Below, in pieces: positions 32,624 through 44,600 of a stretch of 64,000 nt of DNA (within the stretch, counting starts at the first letter, position 1; each line of letters opens with the position of its first letter). The stretch covers positions 207,249,501 through 207,313,500 of the forward strand of contig NC_134139.1 in NCBI RefSeq assembly GCF_033958435.1, given 5' to 3'. The stretch comes from Carettochelys insculpta (lineage: Eukaryota; Chordata; Testudines; Carettochelyidae). The translations under genes were made by a program, and so were the position numbers. The notes below the pieces were generated by a model that saw only the letters and a program-made list of their open reading frames with translations, was not told the DNA's origin and did not search any database.

Positions 32624-32981
32624 GACTGCGGCGCCCGGGGTCTGTGTGCCTATGGCTCCTCAGACCGCGTGCTGTGCAGGCTGAGTGTGCCTGGGAGGGG
32701 CCCTATAAGGGAGAGGCTAGCTGTTGCCCCAGAAGCGCTAGTCCGCCCTGTGACCCTGTCTGCAGCTGTGCCTGGCATCCCTATTTCGATGTGTGCTACT
32801 TTGGTGTGTAGACGTTCCCTCGCTGCGCCTATTTCGATGTTGGGCTGTGCAAAGTCGAAGTTGAACATCGACGTTGCCGGCCCTGGAGGACGTGTCGACG
32901 CTATTCATCGAAATAGGCTATTTTGATCTCGCTACTTCGAAATTAGCTACTTCGATGTAGCGTGCACGTGTAGACGTAGCC

Positions 32982-35900
32982 TGTGAGTGCAAGTTGAGTG
33001 CATGCACGGGAGTAATCTGGCTCCACCCCCGTGCAGGACAGTTATGGTTGGTGGTGTTACTTTTCCATTAACTGAACACAACTCCTGGATGACAAAGTGT
33101 CAGCTCTTTCCTCTCTGGTGCACCCAAGAAAGCACTGGGCAGTGGGGTCACTCAAGGAGACCTGCAAAGCTCTTTCAAGCTTGGTCTCCTTCATAGGATA
33201 TGAGGGTTGTGAAGATCTATGTCTGCTTTGTTTTTTTCACACCCTTGTCCCAGCGTGAGATGGCCCTGGAAGGAGTTGGGCTGGGCCCCACCAGTGCCTA
33301 GTTAAAACTGCCTCCCACTGTGGTGCGTGTTGAAGCTTCCCGGGAGAACAAATGCGTAGCAGATGAGGGAGAGACCTGCAGGTGATACAGGAAGGCTGCC
33401 ATGTAGGACAGCTGGATGGTGTCAAAGTTCTAAGAGACTCTCTGCAGTGGGGTCTGGGGAAGACGCTGAGAGATGGTGACTAGGAAGGCCTGCAGGGCAA
33501 CCCTACAGACATCGCTTGATTGGAAGCCGGTGAGGCAACGAACAGAGTTGGACGATCTCTGCTGGTTGCTACCGGAGCCCAGGGCTGGAACCCTGAGTAG
33601 AGGAGGGTCCTATGGGCTCATTGAGGAAGGGGCATGGAAGTGCCCTGATGAAAGGGGTGGTCTAGACAGTGTGTATAGTTGGGCTGAATCCCCACTATTG
33701 GGTTCCTGGGTGCTTGCTGGATTTCTTGATGCCACCTGGAGGGGGATAGACTGGAGGGGACCTTGGCAGAACATTGAATCCCATCTCCTGTTCTGAGCCA
33801 GGGCTGAATTGGCCACCCCTGGGGAGTAGAACTTCACCCTTTGGATGGAGGGGAAAAATCCTTAAAGCCCTGGCACATGCTTAGCCCAGAGCAGGGGACT
33901 GAAGGGGCTGGACCTGCAGGAGGGGAAATCGAGGCAGGAGCACAGCTGCCAAGGGGCTCATTGCCACCCCCCCCCCTTCTGGTGCTACTTTAAGAGACAA
34001 GCAGAGCAGCCAGGACTAAGATCAGAGGGTCGTTTGCAGCCTCCTCCCAGGACGTTTCAAAGTTAGGAGGGTTCCCATGAGCTTCCTGAGAGGAAAAGAG
34101 TGTGGAGATACTGGGGCGAGGTGGGAACAGGAGCGTGCCTGTCAGAATGGGGAGCCAGACAAGATCGGGGCCCTGTTGTGCCTAGCACTGTACATCTCCG
34201 TCCTTAAGCGCTTACTGTCTTAACAGACAGACCAGTGGGGAAACGGGCAAAGAGAAGGTGATTTGCTGAGCTCCCACAAGAAGCTGGAGGTCGGGCCCAA
34301 GTACCCTGACTCCCAGGCCACTGCCATGTCTACTGCACGTCACTGGCACCTCCTGGAAGAGTGGCCACACAGAGAAATTCAGGGGTCCCACGTATTGGCT
34401 GCCACTGTGGTCCAGAGACATCACTTTTCTGAGCAGCTCACATCTGACAGACGAACCGGTCCAAAGACTTGGCTGCTGCATGTTTGCTTAGGTGCCCACC
34501 ACAAACCAGCGGCTGCAGACACCTAGCACTATCTGCTGCAGTTCTCCACAGGCTTTCATTGCCTCCAGCTGTTCTCGAGTCACTGGTCCTCGGGCTTGTT
34601 TCTTCCCCTCGTGTTGAAACCTGGATGGCTCAGAGACTGAACAGTGCGCTCAGAGCTGGACACTCAGATGGTGTAAATCAACACAGCTCCACTAAAATGG
34701 ATGGACCTGTTCTAACTTACCCCAGCGGGGAAGCCAGGCCTGAACAGCAGCACATGGCTTGAGGAAAAATAATATGGTGGCTTCGTGCCTGCAGTCACCT
34801 GAGCGGCCTCTCACCCCATCGCTGCTGTAGAAAGCGATCTAATGGGTGCAAGTTGAAGCTGGACTTTGTCAGACTGGCAATAAGGTGTAAACTGTGGCCA
34901 TGGAGGAGAATTAACCATAGTGATGACTGACCACAGGCCAGGGTGGATTCTCCCCCACCAGCCATTTTAAAACCAAGACCAGCTTGTTTTCTAAAAGGTT
35001 TGCTCTAGTTCCAACAGGAATTAATTCAGGGCAGCGAGACGGGTCACAGCGAGACGGTCACAGCTGTCCCTTCTAATTTGGAGACAATATAGTTAACCCA
35101 AGAATGTGTGTTTGGTATAAGCATGAATGGCAGGGCAGGGGAGGCTCCATGGTACAGAGCTGCAAAGGTGCCTGTTAGATTTAAAGCTGAATGTAATGAA
35201 CTAGATTGGTCAGGGGCTCAGCCCGCACTGGAACGGAATTTAACCAGGGTAGCCCCTGTATTTTGAGCCCAGGGCACGTTAGCCTCCTGCGAAGCTGGGT
35301 TCTTTCCAGATCTACACATACTTGAATGGCATGTCCTGATTCTGGACAAAATCTGATTCCCAGATCAGTTCTTAGAGAGACACCGAATCTAGTAATTCAC
35401 CAAGGCCTGCGGCCACCGCACAACACAAGGCAATGCAGGTGTACCCCCGAACAACATCAATCATCAGGTTTTCAGATAATGCATTGATCAAGCCTTAAGG
35501 CTATCGCCAAGGCATACATACTCTCGTCTGAGCCTGGAAGTTCTTTGAGGCAGCAGCTGTCTTGTTGTTCTATGTACGTACAGCCCCTAGCACCAGGGGG
35601 ATCCTGTCCCAGGACTGAGAGCTGCCAAGCACAGATTGCTCAGGGAGGTAATTACTAAGCAAGCCCTGGTATGAAGCAGTTCCTGGTTCTTTCCAGCATT
35701 CGGCCTGAAAGCGACTAGGTTAACCCCCCAAAAGCAATTGTTTAGCACTTCGGTGTGGTGTTCCCTTGGGCTGGGCCAAGGACCAGTGGCATATCTCATT
35801 CTGCTGCTTTTTGGTGGGTTCAGCAGAACTCTTGGGCAATGACCTCAGGTTTTAGGGCCTGCTGTAGAGCCCGTACCTGACCTGTTATTTCTGATGGACG

Positions 35901-35998
35901 CCTGTCAAATGGGCTGTCAGATCTCAGCGTTGTTTCCCAGCGGCTTTGCCAATGTCCAGTAGATGGCAGCGGTGCTTAACAAATGTCTTTGATGTCTT
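32982..35998. other. Intergenic, mostly unassigned
   Basis: About 34225-34310 (GTGGGGAAACGGGCAAAGAG, TGATTTGCTGAGCTCCC) resembles an antisense MIR-type fragment. Otherwise no exon or repeat family could be named. Frames of up to 107 codons lack support. Confidence 0.4.
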
Positions 35999-36008
35999 TC
36001 TTCCCAAG

Positions 36009-36219
36009 TACCAGAGAGGCAGCCGGGTCAGTCTGTAGCTTCGAGAACAATAAGAAGTCTTGTGGCACCTTATAGACTAACAGATATTTTGGAGCATCAG
36101 CTTCCGTGGGCAAAGACCTGCTTTGTTAGATGCATCTGACGAAGCAGGTCTTTGCCCATAGAAGCTGATGCTCCAAAATATCTGTTAGTCTATAAGGTGC
36201 CACAGGACTTCTTGTTGTC
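36009..36219 (-). mobile_element. Short Penelope-like insertion: inverted tail plus full tail
   Basis: The left arm starts TACCAGAGAGGCAGCCGGGT (antisense 3' terminus). The right arm ends CCACAGGACTTCTTGTTGT. The two arms are near-perfect inverted repeats. Flanks are a perfect 10-bp duplication, TCTTCCCAAG (35999-36008 and 36220-36229). 211 bp, non-coding. Confidence 0.85.
36136..36174 (+). ncRNA. Hammerhead-ribozyme-like core in Penelope tail
   Basis: CTGACGA, then A, GCAGG-loop-CCCAT, AGAAG where GAAA is expected, then GC-TGAT-GC-TC. It has the same order of elements as 5742-5780, but a changed catalytic GAAA suggests it is dead. Confidence 0.25.
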
Positions 36220-36229
36220 TCTTCCCAAG

Positions 36230-38544
36230 AGCTTCCAAGAGCTGCTTTCCTCTGCAACCACCAGTGCTTTTTTCCCTACAAAAAAGGTGCTGGAACTCAA
36301 GCCTCAAATTGCCCCGCACCCTCCCAGCCCCAGGCTTAGCCCCCTGCTGCCCCAAACTGCCCCAGGCTTAACCCCCTCCCTGCTCACTGCCCCAAACCAC
36401 GCCCCTCCCACCACCAGGCTTAACCCCCCACAGCCTCAAACTCCCTCCCAGCCCCAAGTTTAACCCCCTGCAGCCCCTCCAGCCGGTTGTTAAACCAATT
36501 AAATTGAGTCCTATTCTTTCAGTGCAGCAGGCATAGAGCCAGAGGAGTGAACGGCGGCAGCAGAGCAAGCTCCTTAAAGAGCCACATGCGGCTCTGAGAT
36601 GCCCAGCTGCCTTTAAAAATGGCAGCACTGGGGGGGAAAAAAACATTCATCAGTGACAGGAGCGCTGGGGCGCTACAGCTGTATACGGTGTGGTCCAGCC
36701 TGCTGTAGCAGCACAGCTGCAGCCACTGTAGAGCATCCTGAGATCTTGCCAGAGCACACCTATGGACACAGACCTGGGAGATCACTCTTTGGAATTGAAA
36801 GGGACTTGTAACATGAAGAATTAATAGGGCTGTGTCATGGCTCTTTCCCCACTCTAGCAAGATAAATGCAGAAGTGGGGGCCAGCAAAAGTACCTCCAAA
36901 ACCTTATCTACCAGGTTTTGGTATCAACTTCCCCCTAAAAATCCTAAAAACCTTAGATTTTGGGGATAAAATTCGCTGCCACCACCCAAGTAATAATAAG
37001 GAAACCAGGGAGAGACTACTTGGGAAATCTCAGCCCCAAAAGTGAAAACCAGGACACAAACATTAACCAATACCAGGTTAATAAAAGGAAAAAGAAAGAA
37101 CTTTTATTATTACTGACGATGAGCCGACCTACTCCGGGTCCCGTGGGTGCGCGTGGGGTGTGATACAGCGGGGGGAGTCGGGTGGCCCGGGACCAACCAC
37201 CCCACCTTTATAGCAGCCTGATATAGTGTAGCAGCAATATGTGATTTAGTGTATCCACTTTAAAACCTAGGTTTCCACAGTATTATGAGTACCAGGAACA
37301 ATAACACTCCGATTGTGAACACCACAATGCCCTGTGGCTGTTCTAAGTCCCAATAATTCTCTATACAGACCCAGCTAGACCAGCTAGTGGTATTTACCAA
37401 TAGTGATTTATTCATTTATTTGTAACTACAATTACTTAACACTTGTTATATATATATATATAGAGAGAGAGTTATTTATTTGGCATAAGCTAAATACTAG
37501 GTTACATATAACTATATATAATTACATGTGACTTACCAATAACATTCAATGCTCCCACATCTCACCAATAACTACGTTACAGCGGCCCTTCAAGTCAGAG
37601 ATACGGCTTGGTTGGGACCTTTCGTGGTGGTGACGTCCGGGTGATCAGGCCGGGGTCTGCTGTCTGGACTGGAAGTTGCTAGCCTCCGCCTTGTGTCCAG
37701 GAGCCCACCCCCTTATTCCTGTTAAATCACCTTTTATACTGTTTCTTACTTGGGGGTTCAATACCTGGCCAATTAAAGCGTTTGTTACCTAATTTGGGCT
37801 TTCTATCCTCCCGGCCTGTTAGAACATGTTACAAGATTTCCTCTGTCCTTGGTCTTTTTCTGAACCTCCCCTGAGACCCTCTGATGTTGTACAACCAAGA
37901 TGTTCTCTTTGGGGGGGCTTCCAGCTACTAGCCCCAGCTGTTCTCTTTGGGGGCTTACTATCTGCTTGTCAGGATGTTCTCTTTGGGGACTCTCCAACTA
38001 CTTGTCAACTTTCTGATTTCTTTCTCCTGGCCTGACTTCAGACCTTCCCGCCGCTGTATGATAGCGTTCCAAGATGGAGTGTATGGTCATTCTGCCTTGC
38101 GAGTGAGGCCCGGCCACCAGGTGCTCGTGCTCCCACAATTACAACAATATTTGTGTTGCAAGCCTCAGGACTAGATGGAAGAGTCACAAAGTAAAACACA
38201 TGGGGAGTCTCCACCATGGGCCTAGAACTTAGTTACAAGGAGAGTAAAAGAACATTTCTAAAAAGTGCACAGACATCAGATCCCACTTCCCAAAAAGTAA
38301 AACAACAAAGCCTAATGGATCTATCTAAACTTTACCCTACTCACAGAAGATTGGAGGGCCTGTTCTTGGAGGGAGATATTCTGTCTCTCTCTCCCTCATG
38401 GCTGGAAAGAAGATGAAGAAAAAAGACAGAGAACAGAAGAGAGAGGAGCCAAAATTCAATTCTTACCTACATTCCTATAGGCCAACCCCACCTGGCCCAG
38501 GAGGTTAGCCCTTTTACTCCCAAGCTGCTGGCTAACCCTCATGA
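36230..38544. other. Intergenic, no gene recognised
   Basis: Contains a cytosine-rich run of TTAACCCCC-type units (about 36300-36480) and a TA/GA microsatellite (37446-37472). About 36830-37110 looks like old repeat DNA of unknown class. Confidence 0.4.
37446..37472. repeat. TA then GA microsatellite
   Basis: An uninterrupted TA run followed by GAGAGAGA. Confidence 0.9.
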
Positions 38545-38738
38545 TCATGACAGGCTGGAAGAGACCCGAGGAGGTCACCTAATCCAACCCCTGCTCAAAT
38601 CAGGTCCAACCCCAACTAAATCAATCCAGCCTGGGCTTTGTCACGCTGGGGCTTAAAAACTTCTAAGAATGGAGGTTTCACCGCATCCCTAGGTAACCCA
38701 TTCCAGCGCTTCACCGCCCCTCCTAGTGAAGTATTTCT
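38545..38738 (-). mobile_element. CR1 LINE 3' end, antisense
   Basis: GGCTGGAAGAGACCCGAGGA and CCTAATCCAACCCCTGCTC are a diverged antisense CR1 3' UTR, running to CTAGTGAAGTATTTCT. Confidence 0.8.
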
Positions 38739-38879
38739 CTGAAAGAGAATTTGATTTTTAAAGTTCAGGTTCTTCTCTTTTGCTAGATATCAATCATCAT
38801 TGGTCTGAACTGTGAAAGCAGCTGTCAGACCATGCCACAAGAGAGGAGCCTGAACTTTAAAAATCAAATTCTCTTTCAG
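38739..38879. repeat. Foldback: 41-bp inverted repeat with 59-base loop
   Basis: The left arm 38739-38779 (CTGAAAGAGAATTTGATTTT and onward) and right arm 38839-38879 (ending AAATTCTCTTTCAG) are reverse complements with only two mismatches. The family is unknown; it could be a tiny MITE or a 5'-inverted insertion. Confidence 0.85.
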
Positions 38880-38992
38880 ATGAGTCCTGTTGTATTTGCA
38901 AAACATGAAGTCACACGTTTACATTTATTTTTCTCCCTACTTGAAAGAGCAACTCTAGCTACTATAGCTGGTCCTGCTACTGTGCCTGTAAA

Positions 38993-39212
38993 GGTTGGAT
39001 ATTAGGAAAAACTACTTCACCAGGCGGGTGGTGAGGCATTGGAATGCGTTGCCTAGAGAGGTGGTGGATTCTCCATCCCTTGAGGTTTTTAAGTCCCGGC
39101 TTGACAAGGTCCTGGCTGGGATGACTTAGTGGGGGTTGATCCTGCTTGAAGCAGGGGGCTGGACTAGATGACCCCCTGAGGTCCCTTCCAGCCCTAGGAT
39201 TCTATGATTCTG
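38993..39212 (+). mobile_element. CR1 LINE 3' end
   Basis: GGTTGGATATTAGGAAAAAC through CTTCCAGCCCTAGGATTCTA and TGATTCTG. It is close to consensus, so probably one of the younger copies here. Confidence 0.95.
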
Positions 39213-39451
39213 TGACCTCCAACCTCCTGCCCTGACTCCTGCACCCTCGACACCACCAGCCCCCTGCCCTGAAGGAGCTGAGCAAATACATACATGCACT
39301 GATGGGAGTGTTACCTCGGTGCTAATGAGGCTAATTCAGTCAGGATGAATGCAGCCTGCTTCCAGCAGTGATAGGAAGATGAGAAAACCTAAAGGGGGAA
39401 ATGACTTACCGTACTGAGCCAGCCATTCCCAGCCCCTAGCCGGCCCCATTC

Positions 39452-39990
39452 TCAAGGTATCAAGTTGGCATCTGAAGAGTCCAGCTGGGCCGTTTCACAT
39501 TCTAGTTTTTTTCCACACCCTCCCCAAATATGGTGGCAACTTTCAAGTCCCTGGGAGGCTGAAGTGCTCCCTGAGTTTTGTACGTTACACATATTTGTAT
39601 GTTTGCATGTTAGACATACAAGTTTCGTATGTTTGTCCGGGTTTTGTATGTCGCCGTTCCTCACGTCTGATTTGTATCCACTTATCCTTTTGTGTAGAGC
39701 CAGCCCGGTTTTGTCCAGTGTACACACAGATGGGCCCTGCTGGCACATAACATCCTATATACCCCTCTGGCAGGTCGTTGGACCCACCGGACTGTCTCTG
39801 TGCAAAAGAATAACACTCCCATCTCTGTATCCATGTACCCCTGCCCAGTGAGACTTTCACTTCATGCATCTGATGAAGTGAGCTGCAGCCCCAGTCAAAC
39901 TTACGCCCTAATAAACTTGTTAGTCTTCAAGGTGCTCCAGGACTCCTCATTATTTTTGCTGACACAGACTAGCACGGCTCTCTCTCTGAT
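39452..39990. mobile_element. Penelope-like element: inverted GIY-YIG remnant plus sense tail
   Basis: On the minus strand, 39748 down to about 39640 encodes MCQQGPSVCTLDKTGLALHK and then GYKSDVRNGDIQNP, a decayed relative of the GIY-YIG endonuclease seen at 51.5 kb. On the plus strand, 39866-39990 is a Penelope-family tail (GCATCTGATGAAGTGAGCTG, TTGTTAGTCTTCAAGGTGCT, ending CTCTCTGATA). Opposite orientation of coding and tail suggests a 5'-inverted insertion. Confidence 0.65.
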
Positions 39991-40000
39991 ACTTCACTGG

Positions 40001-40434
40001 GGCCATGTCTACACTTGGCCAGAATTTCGAAAGGGCCCTGCTAATGGCCAAATTGGAGAATACTAATGAGGCGCTGAAATGAATATTCAGTACTTCATTA
40101 GCATGCTGCCGGCCGTGGCACTTTGAAAGTGCTGCGTTTTGCTCGTGCATGGCTCGTCTGCACGGGGCCCTTTCTGAATGGACCCCACAAATGTCGAAAT
40201 TCCCTTGTTCCTATCAGCTGAGAGGATTAAGGTGATTTCGAAACGTGCAGGGTCGTTTCGAAAACGGCCCCGCGTAGCCGAGCTGCGCACAATCGAAACA
40301 CGGCACTTTCAAAGTGCCATGGCCGGCAGCATGCGAATGAAACACTGAATATTCATTTCAGTGCCTCATTAGTATTCTCAGATTTGGCCATTAGCAGGGC
40401 CCTTTCGACATTTCAGCCAAGTGTAGACACGGCC
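40001..40434. mobile_element. Palindromic Harbinger-like MITE (434 bp)
   Basis: Starts GGCCATGTCTACACTTGGCC and ends GCCAAGTGTAGACACGGCC. The arms continue inward as long inverted repeats (GGGCCCTGCTAATGGCCAAA, GGCACTTTGAAAGTGC). TAA follows the right end, but no matching triplet precedes the left. No coding. Confidence 0.75.
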
Positions 40435-40592
40435 TAAGAAGCTATTTTTTTCTTTCCAGCCTGAGAATATCACTCAGATGATTCTCCCGCCCTGTGACAG
40501 GCTAGAGAGGAGCTCAGAACACCTCACAACAATGACATTCTGCCATTACCCCCAGCCTGCCAGGCATACATATCTACTGTTCTTATTTAAAT

Positions 40593-40822
40593 CAGAGGCA
40601 AATGTGAGTGAGTGTGGGTTGGTGGGGGAGGACATGGATGGGGTTAGGTGAGGGACTGACAGTGCCTGGCTTTGGGGGAAGGGAGGGGCTCAGGCAGGCA
40701 GCTCTCAGGTGGCTGGGGTGGCTGGCCAGCCCATGGTAAAAAAAAAAAAAAAGGTGGGGGGTGTGAGAGTTTTTCAAAAATCGAAAGGGGGGACAGGATG
40801 CCAAAAAGTTTGGGAACCACTG
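40593..40822 (-). mobile_element. Minisatellite hAT family, internally deleted copy
   Basis: The right edge AAGTTTGGGAACCACTG is the reverse of the family terminus CAGTGGTTCCCAAACTT. The left part (GAGTGAGTGTGGGTTGGTGG) matches in reverse the sequence after the minisatellite in the copy at 2453. The GC array itself is almost absent. A 14-base A run lies at about 40739. Confidence 0.7.
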
Positions 40823-40823
40823 A

Positions 40824-41400
40824 TCTAGACCATCCCTGCTGGATGTTTGTCTAACCTGCTCTCAAATATCACCAGTGATGGAGATTCCACAACCTCTCCA
40901 GGCAATTTATTCCAGTGTTTAACCACCCTGACCGTTAGGAAGCTTCTCCTAATGTCCAGCCTAAACCTCCCTTGCTGCAGTTTAAGCCCATTGCTTTTTG
41001 TCCTATCATCAGAGGCCAAGAAGAACAATTTTTCTCCCTACCCCTTATAACAACCTTTAAGATACTTGAAAGCTGTTATCATGTCCTCTTTCGGTCTTCT
41101 CTTTTCTAGACTGGACAAACCCAGTTCTTTCAATCTTCCCTCATAAGTCATGTTTGCTCAATTCGTAATCATTTTCATTGCTCTTCTCTGGACCTTCTCC
41201 AACTTGTCCACATTTTCCTGAAATGCAGCACCCAGAACTGGACACAATACTAAAGTGCAGGTCCAATCAAGACAGAGTAGAGTGGAAAAAATTATTTCTC
41301 CTGTCTGGCTTAAAATACTCTTGTTGATGCATCCCAGAATTATGTTTTCTTTTTCTTTTCTTCTCTTCTTTTTTTGTGATGTCATCACAATATTTACTTT
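40824..41400 (-). mobile_element. CR1-type LINE, antisense
   Basis: The minus-strand frame 41028-40825 reads FFLASDDRTKSNGLKLQQGR and [18 protein letters not shown], the CR1 reverse-transcriptase C-terminus. Upstream sequence (TTGTCCACATTTTCCTG) continues the same element. It lies just beyond the 3' end of the GTPase gene. Confidence 0.85.
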
Positions 41401-41642
41401 TAAATAATAAGTCAAATTATGCGTATATGTAACACACGCTTCACTTCTGAATGCTTCTTAATTTTATACTTCTGTAATCCTACAATTTAAATCTAGTAAT
41501 TCATTGGTCATATAAGAAATAGCATATAAATTGTCCAGATCACTAAATCACACAATAATAAATGGCTGATAAAATAAAATGAATGACTTCAGTTGTGAAG
41601 TTTGGTACATTACTGTCCCCATTTTTTACAGGGGATGCAATA
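41401..41642 (-). other. 3' flank of the giant GTPase gene
   Basis: This should hold the 3' UTR. No canonical AATAAA is seen on the minus strand; a TATAAA variant occurs near 41465. The cleavage site cannot be placed. Confidence 0.35.
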
Positions 41643-44600
41643 TTAAGTTTGCATGCCTTTCAGCTCAGAGATTACAGCTGTCTTTGTAAACTCGGCCCAT
41701 TCCAGAGGGATTGCTCCTTTGCCCTCAAATTTTGCACAATAATCTTCTTCCAATATTGACCTGAAATGGCACACAAACCATCTCCAGTAAGATTGAGCTG
41801 AGTTGTCTTCTGTGATGCTCCAGTTGGCATAAGCAGGTCCTGCTTTCCTATAATTTCTATATGGAATTTGATTCTGTTCAGAAAGCACCATGAAGCAGTC
41901 ACTTGCTACGAGACTGGAGCAGATATCAATGACAAACTGGTCTGTTCCATACCACTGGGTACCATTCAGTGCCTGAGGACGATGGAATGTAACACTGTGA
42001 TCTCCGTCATGACCAGGTATTGTGTTTGTGCAAAGAGCCTTGCAAAAGGGACATTGCTCCCAGCACCCACACAGCTGGTCAAATAGCATTTTATGAGGTT
42101 CCTGTTTAAGTGCCTCCATACCAACCACAGCAAATTCCTTTTTCAGGTTGTCTAGGACTGGCGGCAGAGCTATACTCATTGCCTCTTTCAGAAACTCTAT
42201 GTCCTTTATTTCCTGATGTTCAATGCTTTTCAGATCACTTCTGGGAAGGTCTAAGTCATCTTCAAGTCTGACACAAAATTCATCCAGCCACAAGGATACA
42301 GTGCCATTTTTATCTTTGACAATTCTAGTTGAGTCATGAATAGCTAAAATAACACGAGTCTGGAATAAATCAAGGGAAATATTTAAGAGATGTTTCAACC
42401 TTGGATTTTTCTTGTCTAAACAATAATCGTTAACACATTTCTTGATAAAACTCTTCAAGAATTCTCTTGGGGAATGAATGTACTGTCTGTACTTCTCAAA
42501 GTTTTCCTCCTCTGCTAGGGATATCAGAATACTGGTTTCCAGTTTCGATCGATTTCCATTGAAGGCTGAATAGTTACATCTCATCTCACTGGCTATCTCA
42601 ATCGCAGTCTTGTCATAGACTGCCTGGCGGATGGCTGCAGAAAGCTTGTCGCATAAGAAATCGGCAAATGTGGTAATGGAGGTTGCTCCTTTGCAGGAAA
42701 TTTGAAAACATTTAAAGAAATCACCTCTTTTATTTTCCAGGTAGATGGTTGGATCATTTGCATTCTTAAATGCTCTGTGCATTTCTTTGAACCGTTCCGC
42801 TGCCATTTTGCACAGATACAATGATAACTCTATTCTGTACTCATTATTAAAAGTGTATTTTGAGTTATTGCATGCAGAGTCCACCTCTCTTCTGATTTCA
42901 TTCAGTATTTCGTGAATGTAACTTTGATTATAATCCATTCTCTGCTGCTCCTTTAAAGCAATTATCCTCTCAACAAGGTGCATGATGTGAGATGTAACCT
43001 GCTCTATCTTCTTTCTATCACAATTATCCAGGGACTTGGATAACAAGCCTAGTGTTTTCTTCATGACAATATGCTTGGAAATATCAACAGAAAACATATT
43101 TGTCCAGGAGGATTCTTTAATTTTCACTGCTACATTGGGTTCCTGTTTAAAATGCTCCAGAAAAATATTTTCTACATCCATGCTAATGTTAGGCTCCTCA
43201 GCAGAAGGGGCATCTGAAGATACTTCATAGACCCATCGTTTCCAAAGACTGTCAAAGTTTTCTTTCAATTCTTCTTCACTTAGTTTCTTGCCTTTTAATC
43301 TCAGAGCGAGATCTTTGCTTCTTTTGAATAGCTCATTTTCATATTCTGATTTCTTTTCATCAAATTTGCTTTGGTTCCTCTTCAGCTTGATAAGTTCTTC
43401 AGATTTCCTCTCAGTTTCATTAATCAGTGACTCTTTCAGCTGTCTCAGTTTATTTTCAATACTTGTTCTCCACTGAATTAATATTTCAGAGTCTTGATCC
43501 TCGGTGAAATATCTATCTGTGTCATTAATGATCGCATCATATTTCTCTTTAATTTCTTCTTCAAGGCTTCTCCTGGTGATGTGATGAATTTCTCTTTTCT
43601 TAATTCGGTTGCTCAGTTTTGTCTGCAGTTCTAGCATGTTACTTCTCAACTGCCAGGTCCATTGATTAAACATTGTTTCTAACTTGTTGTAGGTTGCAAT
43701 CTCCAGGGTATTCTTGAAGCTGAAAACAAAGTTCTCATTTAATAAAGCCTTCCACAAATCACCAATTCGGCCTTTTAACTCTGACAGCCTTAAAACACTG
43801 CCCTGGGATTCCTTTTTGGCAGCCATGAGAATCTTGCTCTTTAAGTCATGCACGTTTTGGCTGTAGCTGGGATTTGGAGGTGCCATTGGTGGGTCACCTT
43901 CCCAGAGGTGAGCAAAGTAATGAACATGGGTGTTCACATCAAATCGGATAACATCACTAAAGCGGTTAACGTCACAGAACTCTTGCTGAGCTGCAATGAC
44001 TGTCATTTCATCTAATTTTTGCTGGAGGCGTCTTTGTCCTTCCATATTCTGCTCTTTTGCGGTTATTTCTCCAACATTCTGATGTACAAACAAACAGCTC
44101 GGGGACAACTTTACTTGCTTCATCCTGAGAAATGCTTGGACAGCAATCTGCAAGATGTCTTGCATTTCAGAAGGATTCTCTCCAAAAATATTGATCAGAG
44201 TCATGTTGCCAAGGCCAATGACAAAGGTGGCTAGCTCATTATCATGATTGAGTGTTGATTTACTGGGTAATTCCATGGCCCGAAGCCCTTCGGTATCAAC
44301 GACTAGGATGTAATCGATGTTCAGATTTTGGTGGAGGTTCTCATCCACTTTAATTAGTTGCATAAATGCTCCCCTGGTGCACCTTCCGGCACTGACACTA
44401 AACTGAAGACCAAACATTGCATTTAGCAGTGTAGACTTCCCAGTACTCTGGATGCCAAGCACTGAAAGGACAAACACCTTTTTGTCTCCTAACTTCTCAG
44501 TCAACTTGTCAAAAACAGCTCTCACCCATTTCAGTGGCACATATGATACATCACCATCCATCAGTTCAATGGGATACCCTGAAGCCATCAAATCAGCTGC

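Larger units (their letters stand above)
28277..32981. mobile_element. Full-length Harbinger transposon (about 4.7 kb)
   Basis: The termini are inverted: the left reads GCGTCTACACGTGCACGCTA and the right, reversed, reads CGTCTACACGTGCACGCTAC. Subterminal regions are rich in TTCGAAGTAG/TTCGAAATAG words. It carries two convergent genes, a Myb/SANT-like protein (plus) and a HARBI1-like transposase (minus), the standard Harbinger set. No clear 3-bp target duplication is visible (AGT before, TGT after). The outermost left bases form a palindrome GTAGACGCGTCTAC. The two roughly 710-bp elements at 8724 and 56957 are internal-deletion derivatives of the same family. Confidence 0.85.

Noticed and set aside
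38739..38879. microRNA precursor
   Set aside because: The hairpin is too perfect and too long-looped for a typical microRNA and lies among transposons; kept only as an unexplained inverted repeat.
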